Notes: generated from the sequence alone by a model not told the origin. Counted from the first letter of the stretch, positions 49,845 through 58,995 are shown. The stretch: 64,000 bases of DNA from Thioalkalivibrio sp. ALJ21 (GCF_000378605.1 NZ_KB905155.1:806001-870000); one strand, 5' to 3'. Translations and numbers: made by a program.

Positions 49845-50702
49845 CTACTCCCCGTCCCCATTCGTCGCATCCCGCGGGCGCAGCTCCAGGCCTGCATCCT
49901 CCAGAAACTCGCGCAGGCCCTCGATGTAGCGCGATCCGGTCGCCCGAAAGGCATCATTGTGCCCGCCGTCCATCTCCATCAACTGTGCCTCGTCTCCGCT
50001 CGCCTCCAGCAGACGCTCGGCATGCGCAAACGGCACGATCTCGTCCTCGCGCGCATGGGCGAACAGCAGCGGCGCCTCGATCGCCCCCACCCGTCCAAGC
50101 ACGTCGTATTCATGCCGGATCAGCGCGCGCACCGGGAGCCAGGGGTAGACCTCCGCCCCGAGGTCGGCGGCCGAGGTAAAGGCCGCCTCCAGGATCACAG
50201 CCGCGGGATTCCGGGTCTCGGCCAGCCGCGCCGCCACGGCCGCGCCCAGGGACCGCCCAAACAGCACGATCTCCTCGGGTTCGTACTCCAGGTGCTCGCG
50301 CAGCCAGTACCAAGCCGCACGGGCATCCTCATAGGTGCCCTCCTCGTGGGGCCGCCCCTGGCTCTGGCCGTACCCGCGGTAGTCGATAATCAGCACTGCA
50401 AGCCCCAGGTGATGGAACTGCTCGAGCGACTCCAGGCGATGGCCGATATTCCCCGCATTGCCATGCAGAAACAGCAAGACCGGCGCATCATCTTCCGGGC
50501 CCGGCAGATACCACCCGTGCAGCCGCACGCCGTCCTCGGTCTCCAGCGCCACGTCCTCGTATTCCAGCCCGATATGCGCGGGACTGCCGACCACATTGCT
50601 GCTGGGCATGTAGATCAGTCGGTCCTGCGTCAGATAGATCAGGCCCACGACCAGGGCGTAGCCAACCGCCAGAATCAGCGCCAGTTTGAACAGGTTCAGC
50701 AT
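49845..50702 (-). CDS. BEM46-like alpha/beta hydrolase, membrane-anchored
   Basis: A 285-residue protein with an N-terminal membrane anchor (LFKLALILAVGYALVVGLIYL), oxyanion block LFLHGNAGNIGHR and nucleophile elbow FGRSLGAAVA (GxSxG), with catalytic aspartate in HAREDEIVP and histidine in MDGGHND. BEM46/YqkD-like; the substrate is probably an ester, unknown. ATG 50702 is chosen as the start of the anchor; a reading to 50954 overlaps relA and is rejected. It diverges from relA (~120 bp). Confidence 0.92.
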   Translation of the reverse strand: MLNLFKLALILAVGYALVVGLIYLTQDRLIYMPSSNVVGSPAHIGLEYEDVALETEDGVRLHGWYLPGPEDDAPVLLFLHGNAGNIGHRLESLEQFHHLGLAVLIIDYRGYGQSQGRPHEEGTYEDARAAWYWLREHLEYEPEEIVLFGRSLGAAVAARLAETRNPAAVILEAAFTSAADLGAEVYPWLPVRALIRHEYDVLGRVGAIEAPLLFAHAREDEIVPFAHAERLLEASGDEAQLMEMDGGHNDAFRATGSRYIEGLREFLEDAGLELRPRDATNGDGE

Positions 50703-50820
50703 GATCCGATCGTGACCCGGCAGGGGTCCGATGGCAAGCCAAACCGGCAGACCGTCACATGAATTGCCTTCGGACAGAGCCTTTGCCCGCCGGACGGCTG
50801 ACGTACAATAGCAAGCGATC

Positions 50821-53022
50821 ATGCGCCATTCGCTACTCACCAACACCGAGCTGCAGGGCCTGGACCGCGACCAGATGGTCGCGCGCTTTGCCGGGCCCAA
50901 TGGCGATGCCGCATCCGCAACCGCGCTCGCGGAGGCGCTGGACCTGGCGCTCACCTCGGTGGATGCCTCCGGGCTGGAGTCTCATCCGCTGGACGTGGCC
51001 GAGGTCCTGCGTCACCTGAACGTCGACCGGCAGACCATCACCGCCGCGCTCCTGGTCAGCGCCTATCTGGCCCGACAGATCGACGAGCGTGCCCTCAAGG
51101 AGCGCTTTGGCGACTCGATTGCGCGCTTGACCGTCAACGTCGCGGCCCTGGTCAGCCGTCGCTTCGAGGCCCCGGTCGGGCGCCCGGAACAGGCCGAACG
51201 CCTGCGCCGCATGCTGATGGCGATGGTCGACGACGTGCGCGCGGTGCTGATCAAGCTCGCCTACCGGGTGCAGCACCTGCGCCTGGCGGTGAAGGAGCCG
51301 GACGACGGCGCCCGCGTGCTCGCCCAGGAGACGCTGGACGTGATCGCCCCGCTAGCCAACCGCCTGGGCGTGGGCCAGCTGAAATGGGAGATGGAAGACC
51401 TCGCGCTGCGCATCCTCGAACCCGAGACCTACCGCGAGATAGCCAAGGGCTTGGAGGAGAACCGCACCGAGCGTGAGGCCTATGTCGAACGCTTCGCCCA
51501 TACCCTGCGCGACCGGCTGGCCGAGGCCGGCATCCAGGCGCGGGTGTTCGGGCGGCCCAAGCACATCTACAGCATCTGGAAGAAGATGCAGCGCAAGCAG
51601 ACCTCGCTGGACGAGCTCTACGACCTGCGCGCCACGCGGGTGATCGTCGACGAACTCGCCACCTGCTACACCGTGCTTGGCATCGTGCACAACGACTGGC
51701 GCCACCTGCCCAGCGAGTTCGACGACTACATCGCCAACCCCAAGGACAACGGCTACCAGTCACTGCACACGGCCGTGGTAGGCCCCGATGGCAAGGTCGT
51801 CGAGGTGCAGATCCGCACCCGCGAGATGGACGACTTCGCCGAACTCGGGGTTGCCGCGCACTGGCGCTACAAGGAGGGCGGGCGCGAGGATCAGGCGCTC
51901 AACCGTGCGATCAGCAGCCTGCGCCAGTTGCTGGAGGCCGCTGACAATTCCGACCAGAACCTGCTCGACGAGATCCAGAGCGAGCCGCTGCACCAGCGCG
52001 TGTTCGTGCTCACGCCCCAGGGCGAGGTAATGGACCTGACCCAGGGCGCCACGCCACTGGACTTCGCGTACGCCGTACACACCGAGGTCGGCCACCGCTG
52101 CCGGGGTGCCAAGGTGGACGGGCATATCGTCCCGCTGACCTACAAGCTGAAGTCCGGCGAGCGCGTCGAGGTGCTGACCACCCGCGAGGGCGGCCCCAGC
52201 CGCGACTGGCTCAACCCCAATCTCGGCTACCTGAACACCGCCCGCGCCCGCTCCAAGGTACGCACCTGGTTCCGCCAGCAGCACCAGGACGAACACCTGG
52301 CCACCGGCAAACACCTGCTCGACCGCGAATGCCAGCGCCTGGGCTGCGGCTCGAACCTGGACCGCACCGCGCTCGCCGACGCCATGAAGTTCCAGACCTT
52401 CGACGAGCTACTGATCGCACTCGGCGCCGGCGACATCACTACCTCCCAGATCGCCGGACGCATCTCCCAGCAGCTGCGCGAACAGCGCCAGGCGGAAAAG
52501 GCCCACGCCGAAGAGGCGGCCCCTCCCCAACCCGCAGAACCACGCCGGGAAGAACGCATCCAGGACGACGAGATCCGCATCCGTGGCGTCGGCGGCCTGC
52601 TGACCTCCCGCGCGCGCTGCTGCAACCCGCAACCGGGCGACCCGATCGTCGGCTTCATCACCCGCGGCGCCGGCGTCTCCGTCCACCGCAGCGACTGCGT
52701 CAACATCCTGCGCATGCCGGAGGACAAACGCGGCCGCCTGATCCCCGTCTCCTGGGGCGACGAGCCGGAACGCGAACCCATCACCCTCGAGCTCGAGGCC
52801 CACGACCGCGCCGGCCTGCTCGGCGAAGTCGGCAATGCCTTCTCCGCCAGCGGCATCAACCTGCTGCGCGTGAACACGCGAACCGACCCCCACGACCGCA
52901 GCGTGCACATGGAACTCGAAGCCGAGATCACCGACCTCGGCGAACTCAGCACCCTCTTCGACCGCCTGCAATCCCTCGGCAGCGTCCAGTCCGTGCGCCG
53001 CACCCCCAATCCGTCAACCTGA
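50821..53022 (+). CDS. relA: GTP pyrophosphokinase RelA
   Basis: A 733-residue (p)ppGpp synthetase. The pseudo-hydrolase domain lacks the HD motif (LLVSAYLARQIDERALKERF). The synthetase domain has FGRPKHIYSIWKKMQRK and NPKDNGYQSLHT, and the EFDD signature (about residues 298-301) marks a monofunctional RelA rather than the RxKD of SpoT. TGS (VFVLTPQGEVMDL), zinc-finger (RARCCNPQPGD) and ACT domains follow. It responds to uncharged tRNA on stalled ribosomes. The ribosome binding site is weak. REP palindromes follow the gene at 53050-53114. Confidence 0.97.
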   Translation: MRHSLLTNTELQGLDRDQMVARFAGPNGDAASATALAEALDLALTSVDASGLESHPLDVAEVLRHLNVDRQTITAALLVSAYLARQIDERALKERFGDSIARLTVNVAALVSRRFEAPVGRPEQAERLRRMLMAMVDDVRAVLIKLAYRVQHLRLAVKEPDDGARVLAQETLDVIAPLANRLGVGQLKWEMEDLALRILEPETYREIAKGLEENRTEREAYVERFAHTLRDRLAEAGIQARVFGRPKHIYSIWKKMQRKQTSLDELYDLRATRVIVDELATCYTVLGIVHNDWRHLPSEFDDYIANPKDNGYQSLHTAVVGPDGKVVEVQIRTREMDDFAELGVAAHWRYKEGGREDQALNRAISSLRQLLEAADNSDQNLLDEIQSEPLHQRVFVLTPQGEVMDLTQGATPLDFAYAVHTEVGHRCRGAKVDGHIVPLTYKLKSGERVEVLTTREGGPSRDWLNPNLGYLNTARARSKVRTWFRQQHQDEHLATGKHLLDRECQRLGCGSNLDRTALADAMKFQTFDELLIALGAGDITTSQIAGRISQQLREQRQAEKAHAEEAAPPQPAEPRREERIQDDEIRIRGVGGLLTSRARCCNPQPGDPIVGFITRGAGVSVHRSDCVNILRMPEDKRGRLIPVSWGDEPEREPITLELEAHDRAGLLGEVGNAFSASGINLLRVNTRTDPHDRSVHMELEAEITDLGELSTLFDRLQSLGSVQSVRRTPNPST

Positions 53023-53049
53023 GCTTCCGGCTGCGTAAGCACTACTGCA

Positions 53050-53114
53050 TCGGCCAGAGGGCTGGCCTCCTACACCAACACGCGCCCACCTGTAGGAGCG
53101 CAGCCCCTGCGCGA
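53050..53114. repeat. REP/BIME pair after relA
   Basis: Two opposed REP-type copies: an inverted one at 53050-53073 (CGGCCAGAGGGCTGGCCTCC, then TAC) and a direct one at 53092-53114 (GTAGGAGCGCAGCCCCTGCG). Same family as at 59.3 and 60.9 kb. They lie between the convergent relA and the fliT-like gene and may act as a transcription boundary. Confidence 0.85.
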
Positions 53115-53133
53115 TCCAACGCTGGACAGCCCC

Positions 53134-53517
53134 CTAGCCCCCAGGCTTCATCGGCCCGGAGCGCATGGAGTTGCGGCGGGTGTTCTCGTAGGCGTTGGTG
53201 CCTTTCCGCCCCGCGCGCAGTTCGCGCAACTGGCGGCTGGCATCACCGCGGCGTTCGGTCAGGATCGGAACGGTTTCTTCGTAGAACGCCGACAGGCGTT
53301 CCAGCGCGCTGCGCAGGGCCTCGCCCGTGTCATCACGCAATGGTACGGGCTCTTCGCCAAATGCGCGTTCGACCAGTACGCGCGCCTTCAGGTCGAGCTC
53401 TTCCAGGCGATCCCAGTTTTCTTCGCGGATGGCCTGGTCCATCAGGCCGCGTACAGCCTCCACCGCATCCTCCAGCGTTGCACCGGAGTCCTCTGTACCC
53501 GCATCGTTTGTCGTCAT
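53134..53517 (-). CDS. FliT-like flagellar chaperone
   Basis: A 127-residue helical, charged protein (TLEDAVEAVRGLMDQAIREE; DRLEELDLKARVLVERAF; YEETVPILTERRGDASRQLREL). Sequence features are weak, but the size, helical pattern and place just after fliD and fliS match FliT, the chaperone for FliD and FlhDC antagonist. ATG 53517 is selected; a longer reading to 53667 lies in the fliS gene. Operon fliD-fliS-fliT. Confidence 0.65.
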   Translation of the reverse strand: MTTNDAGTEDSGATLEDAVEAVRGLMDQAIREENWDRLEELDLKARVLVERAFGEEPVPLRDDTGEALRSALERLSAFYEETVPILTERRGDASRQLRELRAGRKGTNAYENTRRNSMRSGPMKPGG

Positions 53518-53566
53518 GATCGGCGAACAACAGCACGCGGCTCCCCCGCGGTCAAGGTCGGACGCC

Positions 53567-53980
53567 TCAACCGGCCTTGCGCTGACGTTCCTCCGGCGGA
53601 ATCTCGTCCCAGCCGGCCTTGATCTCGCGAAGAAGCTTGGCGACCTCGTCCAGCGCCTCCGGGTCATTCTGCGCGTTGCCTTCCAGCAGACGACGGCTCA
53701 TGTAACCGTAGAGTGCATCCAGGTTCGCTGCCAGCTCCGGCCGATGCTTGTGATCCAGCATCGCCCTGAGTGATTCGACGATATCGATCGCCTTGCCAAT
53801 GCGTTCGCCCTTGACGGTGACATTGCCCTGCTGGATCGCACCCTTCGCCACCGCGATACGCTCCAATGCCCCCTCGAACAGCATCTGAATCAGACGGTGA
53901 GGATTGGCCACCTGTGCCTCGGCCATGGGCCCCGCTTCCCGATACTGGTTGACTGCCCTGTTCATGCCCGGTCCATACAT
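53567..53980 (-). CDS. fliS: Flagellar export chaperone FliS
   Basis: A 137-residue helical protein with the FliS pattern: NRAVNQYREA, NPHRLIQMLFEGALERIAVAKGA, KGERIGKAIDIVESLRAMLD and NLDALYGYMSRRLLEGNAQND. It binds the C-terminus of flagellin in the cytoplasm and prevents early polymerisation. 23 bp after the fliD stop. Confidence 0.96.
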   Translation of the reverse strand: MYGPGMNRAVNQYREAGPMAEAQVANPHRLIQMLFEGALERIAVAKGAIQQGNVTVKGERIGKAIDIVESLRAMLDHKHRPELAANLDALYGYMSRRLLEGNAQNDPEALDEVAKLLREIKAGWDEIPPEERQRKAG

Positions 53981-54003
53981 TTCACTACCCCTGGTCGGTG
54001 AGG

Positions 54004-55362
54004 TTATCGGGATTGATTTCTGGCCAGCGGCGTGTTGGCCAGTTGCGCCATCAGTTGATCACCCGTCGCCTGCATTTGCGCCACCATGGAGTCCATGCGG
54101 GAAAACTGGCGGACCCAATTCGCCTCGAGGCGCTCAATGCGGGCCTCCAGATCCTCACGCTGGCGCTCGATTCGGCTGAGATCGCTTTGCAGGCCGTCCT
54201 GCCGGACCTGTATCAGTCCATCGCGACCGGTAAAGCTGTCGGTCACATCGCGCATCTGGCCCGCGATGTTGCGCACGGTGTCGGAGATGTTCTCGAACCC
54301 GTCACGGTCCATGGCCGAACTGAAGCGAGCGCTGTCAAAGCTCAGCGTCCCGTCTCGGTTGGAGATAATGCCGAGTTCGGCCAGCGTCTGATTCGAGCCG
54401 CCTGCACCTTCCGCCGGCTGGATCAGTGCATTGCCTAGACGGCTGCGAATCCCGCGCACCGTGCTGTCGCCCGTCAGCACGGCTGCCTGATCTTCTTCGG
54501 GATCGTAAGCGGTGAGCTGGTTGGTCTGCCCAATGAGCGCGTTGTAGTTCTCCACGAAGCTCTGCAGCAGCGATTCCAGCTCGTCGCGATCCTCCGACAC
54601 AGACACGGTCGTCGGTCCGCTGGAGACACCCGTCAGTTCAATTTCGAGCCCCTCGATCGTGTCGCTCAACGTGTTAGTGGCGCTGGTTACGGTCAGTCCG
54701 TTGATGACAGCCTCGGCATCCTGGGCCGCCCTTGTCTCGGTCAGGTTGCTGCTATCCAGACGCCCCAATCCACTTCCCTCGGGGTCTTCCGTCGCAGTGA
54801 CGGAGATGGTGTTTTCCGCTCCGGTCTCATTCGCGCTAAGGACCAGGCGCGCGCCGTTGCCGTCATTCACAATGGACGCGGTGACACCCGCTTCGGAGTC
54901 GTTAATCGCATTGCGCACGTCACGCAGCGTGGCGCCCTCTTCCACGTCGATGGAGACCGCATTGCCATTCCCGACCTGGATTTGAAGCTGACCCGCGCCC
55001 ACCTCGTCATCGGCGCTGTCGAAATCTCCGGCAGCCGAGGCGACGATCTGAGATTGCGCGAGCTGATTCACCTCAAGCGAGAAATCGCTGTTCTCGGCGT
55101 CCCCGGTCACCGTGACATTCGCCACACCTTCATCCGCCACCGAGGCCGATTGCGCAGGCTCGAAACCGGAAAGGTCGCCCAGCACCGAACCCACCCGATC
55201 CACACTGCTGGTCAGCTCGCCAAAGGCCGAGATTTGTGCGTCGATCCGTTCTTCGCGCTGGTTAAGGCGCAGCTCCTTTGGCTCGCGTTCGGCTGCTACG
55301 AGCTGCCCTACCAGCTGATTCAGGTCCAGCCCGGACCCTACACCAAGAGAACTGATTGCCAT
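54004..55362 (-). CDS. fliD: Flagellar hook-associated protein 2 (filament cap)
   Basis: A 452-residue cap protein: N-terminal MAISSLGVGSGLDLNQLVGQ, the D0/D1 parts FASxL-like heptads and the late coiled coil (RIERQREDLEARIERLEANW with QFSRMDSMVAQMQATGDQL at the C-terminus). The middle is acidic and beta-rich. ATG 55362 starts the conserved N-terminus; a reading to 55380 adds six residues. Driven by the FliA promoter at 55419-55445; first gene of fliD-fliS-fliT. Confidence 0.95.
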   Translation of the reverse strand: MAISSLGVGSGLDLNQLVGQLVAAEREPKELRLNQREERIDAQISAFGELTSSVDRVGSVLGDLSGFEPAQSASVADEGVANVTVTGDAENSDFSLEVNQLAQSQIVASAAGDFDSADDEVGAGQLQIQVGNGNAVSIDVEEGATLRDVRNAINDSEAGVTASIVNDGNGARLVLSANETGAENTISVTATEDPEGSGLGRLDSSNLTETRAAQDAEAVINGLTVTSATNTLSDTIEGLEIELTGVSSGPTTVSVSEDRDELESLLQSFVENYNALIGQTNQLTAYDPEEDQAAVLTGDSTVRGIRSRLGNALIQPAEGAGGSNQTLAELGIISNRDGTLSFDSARFSSAMDRDGFENISDTVRNIAGQMRDVTDSFTGRDGLIQVRQDGLQSDLSRIERQREDLEARIERLEANWVRQFSRMDSMVAQMQATGDQLMAQLANTPLARNQSR

Positions 55363-55418
55363 GACGCGCCACCTCACCACGCCCCTGTTCGGGACTTTCG
55401 CATGCGTTCTAGCTGAGT

Positions 55419-55445
55419 ATAACGACTGTCTCAGCGATTTCTTTA
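55419..55445 (-). promoter_or_regulatory. FliA (sigma-28) promoter of fliD
   Basis: On the minus strand: TAAAGAAA (55438-55445), 11-bp spacer, GTCGTTAT (55419-55426), compared with the E. coli consensus TAAAGTTT-N11-GCCGATAA. It lies ~57 bp before ATG 55362. The same -10 form GTCGTTA is found before both flagellin genes. Confidence 0.85.
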
Positions 55446-55556
55446 GCCGAGCCGGACCACTTCATTCGTGAACCGCCTCACCCTTTTCGCTCCATTCTGG
55501 CCTAACCGAAGGGGTTACCCAGCCTGCCCCCGTATGCCTCGGATTCACAACCGCCC

Positions 55557-55592
55557 AATAAAAAAGGGCGGGCAGCCAAAAGCCACCCGCCC
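55557..55592 (-). terminator. Terminator of flagellin gene 1
   Basis: On the minus strand: an 11-bp stem with two G-T pairs (55582-55592 with 55566-55576, GGGCGGG outer part) followed by a TTTTTT run, 30 nt after the flagellin stop. Confidence 0.92.
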
Positions 55593-55621
55593 CCAATAAG
55601 GCCTTTTTGGAAGACCCTGAG

Positions 55622-56869
55622 TTACTGCAACAGTGCCAGCACGTTCTGCGACGTGGCGTTCGCCTGCGACAGTACGGAGGTCCCCGCCTGCTGCAGGATC
55701 TGGGCACGTGTCAGCTCCGCGGTTTCCTCGGCGAAGTCGGCGTCCCGGATCCGGGAGCGGGCCGCATCAAGGTTCTCCGAGGAGATCTCCAGGTTGGCGA
55801 TGGTGTTCTCGAAACGCACCTGCACCGAGCCCAGGTCGGCTCGCAGGGAGTTCACCTGGTCCAGGGCGCCATCCACTACGGCCAGGGCTTCGGTGGCGCC
55901 CGCGCGGCTACCGATGTCCACATCCGTTAGGTTGAGCGGATCCGATTCGACGCCATCGGTACCGGCAGTTTCGGAGAAGAGATCAATCTCGTCACCGTCC
56001 TCACCACCTTCCAGTTCAACCTGTCCACCGCTGACGGTAAACTCGGTATCAAAGTTCCCGCGTACCGCAATGGTAGTGTCGCCATCATTGTCTGTTACGA
56101 GAGCGGCGCTAAGTCCGGCGCTCCGTACCAAGTCTGTCTCATCGTCATCCCCATCGAAGTTCGCAATCGCCGAATTGATCTCTCGGACCGCGTCCTCGAG
56201 CGATGTGACCCCATCCAGATTGACCTCAATATCAAGATCTTCGATGTCCTCCTGGACCCCGACCGCGGTCAAGCTGATCTCGATGTCACCGATCTCCTCG
56301 ATGCCGACGTCGTTAATTTCCTCCTGGCTCAGGCCTTCTGCACCTTCGGCGATCGCCCGACCCAGTTCGGTTGCCCGCGCATCGGCGCCGGACACCGCGA
56401 TGTTCTGACCCTGGTTGGCACCGATCTGGAAGAAGATGTCGTTCAGCGCACCATCCAGGATGGCGTCGCCGTTGAACTCGGTCTCGTTGGCCACGCGGCT
56501 GATCTCGGCCACCAGCTGCTGGGCCTCGTTGTTCAGGGCTTCGCGGTCGGACGAAGAGTTGGAGTCGTTCGCCGCCTGCACGGACAATTCACGGATACGC
56601 TGCAACGCGTCGCCCACGGTGCTCAGCGCACCTTCGGCGGTCTGCGAGAACGAGATACCGTCGTTGGCGTTGCGCACGGCCTGGTTCAGACCGTTGATCT
56701 GCGTGCTGAAGCGCTCGGAGATGGCCAGACCGGCAGCATCATCCTTTGCGCTGTTGATTCGCAGGCCCGAGGACAGCCGCTCGAGGCTCTGGCCCAGGGC
56801 ACCCTGCGACTGGCTCAGATTGCGCTGAGCATTCAGGGACAGGATGTTCGTGTTGATAACTTGGGACAT
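55622..56869 (-). CDS. fliC: Flagellin (first copy)
   Basis: A 415-residue flagellin with conserved ends: MSQVINTNILSLNAQRNLSQ, the SSGLRINSAKDDAAGLAIS block, and the C-terminal heptads ending TSVLSQANATSQNVLALLQ. The central D2/D3 region (~165-310) is variable and very acidic (IGDIEISL, DGDDDETD, GGEDGDEIDL), as expected for filaments in salty, alkaline medium. AAGGAG precedes ATG 56869. A FliA promoter lies at 56947-56973. A second copy is 766 bp upstream, separated by flaG. Confidence 0.97.
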   Translation of the reverse strand: MSQVINTNILSLNAQRNLSQSQGALGQSLERLSSGLRINSAKDDAAGLAISERFSTQINGLNQAVRNANDGISFSQTAEGALSTVGDALQRIRELSVQAANDSNSSSDREALNNEAQQLVAEISRVANETEFNGDAILDGALNDIFFQIGANQGQNIAVSGADARATELGRAIAEGAEGLSQEEINDVGIEEIGDIEISLTAVGVQEDIEDLDIEVNLDGVTSLEDAVREINSAIANFDGDDDETDLVRSAGLSAALVTDNDGDTTIAVRGNFDTEFTVSGGQVELEGGEDGDEIDLFSETAGTDGVESDPLNLTDVDIGSRAGATEALAVVDGALDQVNSLRADLGSVQVRFENTIANLEISSENLDAARSRIRDADFAEETAELTRAQILQQAGTSVLSQANATSQNVLALLQ

Positions 56870-56946
56870 GATTACGTCTCCTTACGGCATAGCTTTAGAC
56901 CGCCTCGGGCGATCGCGATGGCGGCATTCAACCGCTCTCAGGCCCG

Positions 56947-56973
56947 TTAACGACAAGCTATCCGCCAGCTTTA
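56947..56973 (-). promoter_or_regulatory. FliA (sigma-28) promoter of flagellin gene 1
   Basis: On the minus strand: TAAAGCTG (56966-56973), 11-bp spacer, GTCGTTAA (56947-56954), six of eight -10 positions matching GCCGATAA. About 80 bp before the start codon. Confidence 0.88.
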
Positions 56974-57071
56974 ACACGAATTTTCGATTTTCTTGTCATT
57001 GTGTCTCTGTCGGGTCCGCAACAACTTCCATAGAGCCCCCACATCAGGTGCACACCCAAGTCTCCAGACAG

Positions 57072-57094
57072 AAAAAAGCCGGGACAAGCCCGGC
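57072..57094 (-). terminator. Terminator of flaG
   Basis: On the minus strand: GCCGGG with CCCGGC (57089-57094 and 57078-57083), 5-nt loop, then TTTTTT. About 36 nt after the flaG stop at 57130. Confidence 0.93.
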
Positions 57095-57129
57095 CGAAAG
57101 TCACTGTGATTGATAATGCGTCGGGTCAG

Positions 57130-57561
57130 TCAGGCGCGTTCCTCGACCCCCGTACCATCCAGGCCTTGCTGTTCCTGGAAATGACGGATCAGGGCAACTA
57201 CTGCCTCCGGTGGAATCTGCCGGATCACCTCGTCCTGCTCGGCATCCTTCACCGTGATCACCGTCCGGCCGCTGGAATCATCCACACTGAATTCCAGCGC
57301 ACGCTTGGACGATTGCAGATATGCATTGATCGACTCCACCACTTGCTCCATGCCCTCCGACTCTCCCAAATCCACAGACTGGGTCGACTCATCCAGCCCC
57401 CGTTCAGGAGCACCGGGGCCCACCGGGGCATCCCCGAAACTGGCATTCCGAGAACTCGCGGTATCGGTCAACCCTTTGGCAACCGGCATCGAGGCATCGC
57501 CCTGCCCCTGACGAGCAGGCTGAAACACCAATGAAGTGATACTGCCAATCGAATCACTCAT
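57130..57561 (-). CDS. flaG: FlaG family protein
   Basis: A 143-residue protein with a disordered N-terminal half and the FlaG C-terminal domain (EGMEQVVESINAYLQSSKRA; LEFSVDDSSGRTVITVKDAE; DEVIRQIPPEAVVALIRHFQ). FlaG affects filament length and sits beside flagellin genes in many bacteria. ATG 57561 has GAGGGAAG upstream. It begins 75 bp downstream of flagellin 2 and right after its weak hairpin, so it is probably expressed by read-through from that flagellin. Confidence 0.93.
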   Translation of the reverse strand: MSDSIGSITSLVFQPARQGQGDASMPVAKGLTDTASSRNASFGDAPVGPGAPERGLDESTQSVDLGESEGMEQVVESINAYLQSSKRALEFSVDDSSGRTVITVKDAEQDEVIRQIPPEAVVALIRHFQEQQGLDGTGVEERA

Positions 57562-57582
57562 CTTGCTTCCCTCGCCATTAAA

Positions 57583-57608
57583 GGCGGGTGACCGTCTGGC
57601 CACCCGCC
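57583..57608 (-). terminator. Weak terminator/attenuator between flagellin 2 and flaG
   Basis: An 8-bp perfect stem (57601-57608 with 57583-57590, GGCGGGTG) with a 10-nt loop and only TTTAATGG after it. The short U-run suggests partial read-through into flaG, setting its level below flagellin. Confidence 0.7.
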
Positions 57609-57635
57609 CGTCTCATGGCCTTTTACCGGTTCAAC

Positions 57636-58892
57636 TTACTGCAACAGGGCCAGCACGTTCTGCGACGTGGCGTTGGCCTGGGCCAGCACCGAGGTACCGG
57701 CCTGTTGCAAAATCTGCGCCCGGGTCAGTTCGGCCGTTTCGGCGGCAAAATCCGCATCACGGATCCGGGAGCGGGCGGCCTCCAGATTCTCCGAGGACAC
57801 CTGCAGGTTCGCGATAGTGTTCTCGAAGCGCACCTGGACCGAACCCAGGTCGGCCCGCAGAGAATTCACCTGGTTCAAAGCCCCGTCGACGATGGCAAGG
57901 GCTTCGGTCGCGCCGAACCGGTTGCCGATATCCACATCAGTCAGATTCAGCTGCTGCGATTCCGTGTCGTCGAAAAGCGCGATCTCGTCCGTTCCTGCGG
58001 TACCACCCTCAAGGAGGATCCCGTCTTCTTGGTCAACGTCGAACGCCGTGTCGAAGTTCCCGCGAATCGCGATAGTCGTCAGACCCTCGTTATTCGTGAC
58101 GAGTGAGGCGCTCAAGCCAGCGTCACGAACAGCCTGCTCTTCCAGCGCTGCATCCTCGGGATCTGTCTCATCCGATGTGAAGTTCGCAATCGCAGAATTA
58201 ATTTCTCTCACGGCATCTTCAAGGGAGGTGACGTCCTCCAGGTCAACCTCGATCTCAATGCCAAGATCCTCCAACACCCCAACATTGTCGAGCGTAATCG
58301 TGATATCACCGATGCTTGCAATCCCAACATCGTTGATCTGTTCTTGGCTCAAACCGACCGATTCATCGACCGCTACAGCTCGGCCCAGTGAGGTGTTTCT
58401 GGCATCCACCCCAGACACAGCGATGTTCTGACCCTGATTGGCCCCGATCTGGAAGAACAGGTCGTTCAGCGCCCCATCCAGGATCGCGTCACCGTTGAAC
58501 TCGGTGGAGTTCGCGACGCGGCCGATCTCGGCGATCAGCTGCTGGGCCTCGTTGTTCAGGGCTTCGCGGTCGGAGGCGGAGTTGGAGTCGTTCGCCGCCT
58601 GCACGGACAGCTCGCGGATACGCTGCAGCGCGTCGCCCACGGTGCTCAGCGCACCCTCGGCGGTCTGCGCAAACGAAATGCCGTCGTTAGCGTTGCGCAC
58701 GGCCTGGTTCAAGCCGCGAATCTGAGTGGTAAAGCGTTCGGAGATCGCCAGACCAGCGGCGTCATCCTTGGCGCTGTTGATACGCAGGCCGGAGGACAGT
58801 CGCTCCAGGCTCTGGGCCAACGCGCCCTGGGAATTGCTCAGATTGCGCTGAGCATTCAGGGACAGGATATTGGTGTTGATGACTTGAGACAT
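57636..58892 (-). CDS. fliC: Flagellin (second copy)
   Basis: A 418-residue paralogue of the flagellin at 55622-56869. The first ~165 and last ~90 residues are nearly the same; the centre differs (VAVDESVGLSQEQINDVG, EDLGIEIEVDLEDVTSLED) and is also acidic. CAGGAG precedes ATG 58892 and a FliA promoter sits at 58969-58995. It ends ALLQ like copy 1. Which copy dominates the filament cannot be told. Confidence 0.97.
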   Translation of the reverse strand: MSQVINTNILSLNAQRNLSNSQGALAQSLERLSSGLRINSAKDDAAGLAISERFTTQIRGLNQAVRNANDGISFAQTAEGALSTVGDALQRIRELSVQAANDSNSASDREALNNEAQQLIAEIGRVANSTEFNGDAILDGALNDLFFQIGANQGQNIAVSGVDARNTSLGRAVAVDESVGLSQEQINDVGIASIGDITITLDNVGVLEDLGIEIEVDLEDVTSLEDAVREINSAIANFTSDETDPEDAALEEQAVRDAGLSASLVTNNEGLTTIAIRGNFDTAFDVDQEDGILLEGGTAGTDEIALFDDTESQQLNLTDVDIGNRFGATEALAIVDGALNQVNSLRADLGSVQVRFENTIANLQVSSENLEAARSRIRDADFAAETAELTRAQILQQAGTSVLAQANATSQNVLALLQ

Positions 58893-58968
58893 GATTACGC
58901 TCCTGTAGCGTCATGCCGAACCACCTTGGTCGGCTTCCTCGGCGAACACTCGTGCGCCTTCGAAAGCA

Positions 58969-58995
58969 GTAACGACCACTCGACCGAATCCTTTA
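58969..58995 (-). promoter_or_regulatory. FliA (sigma-28) promoter of flagellin gene 2
   Basis: On the minus strand: TAAAGGAT (58988-58995), 11-bp spacer, GTCGTTAC (58969-58976). About 77 bp before ATG 58892. The rest of the 524-bp gap 58893-59416 holds no supported gene: it has this promoter, a GC-rich tract without recognisable signals (58996-59330) and the BIME at 59332-59403. Confidence 0.83.
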
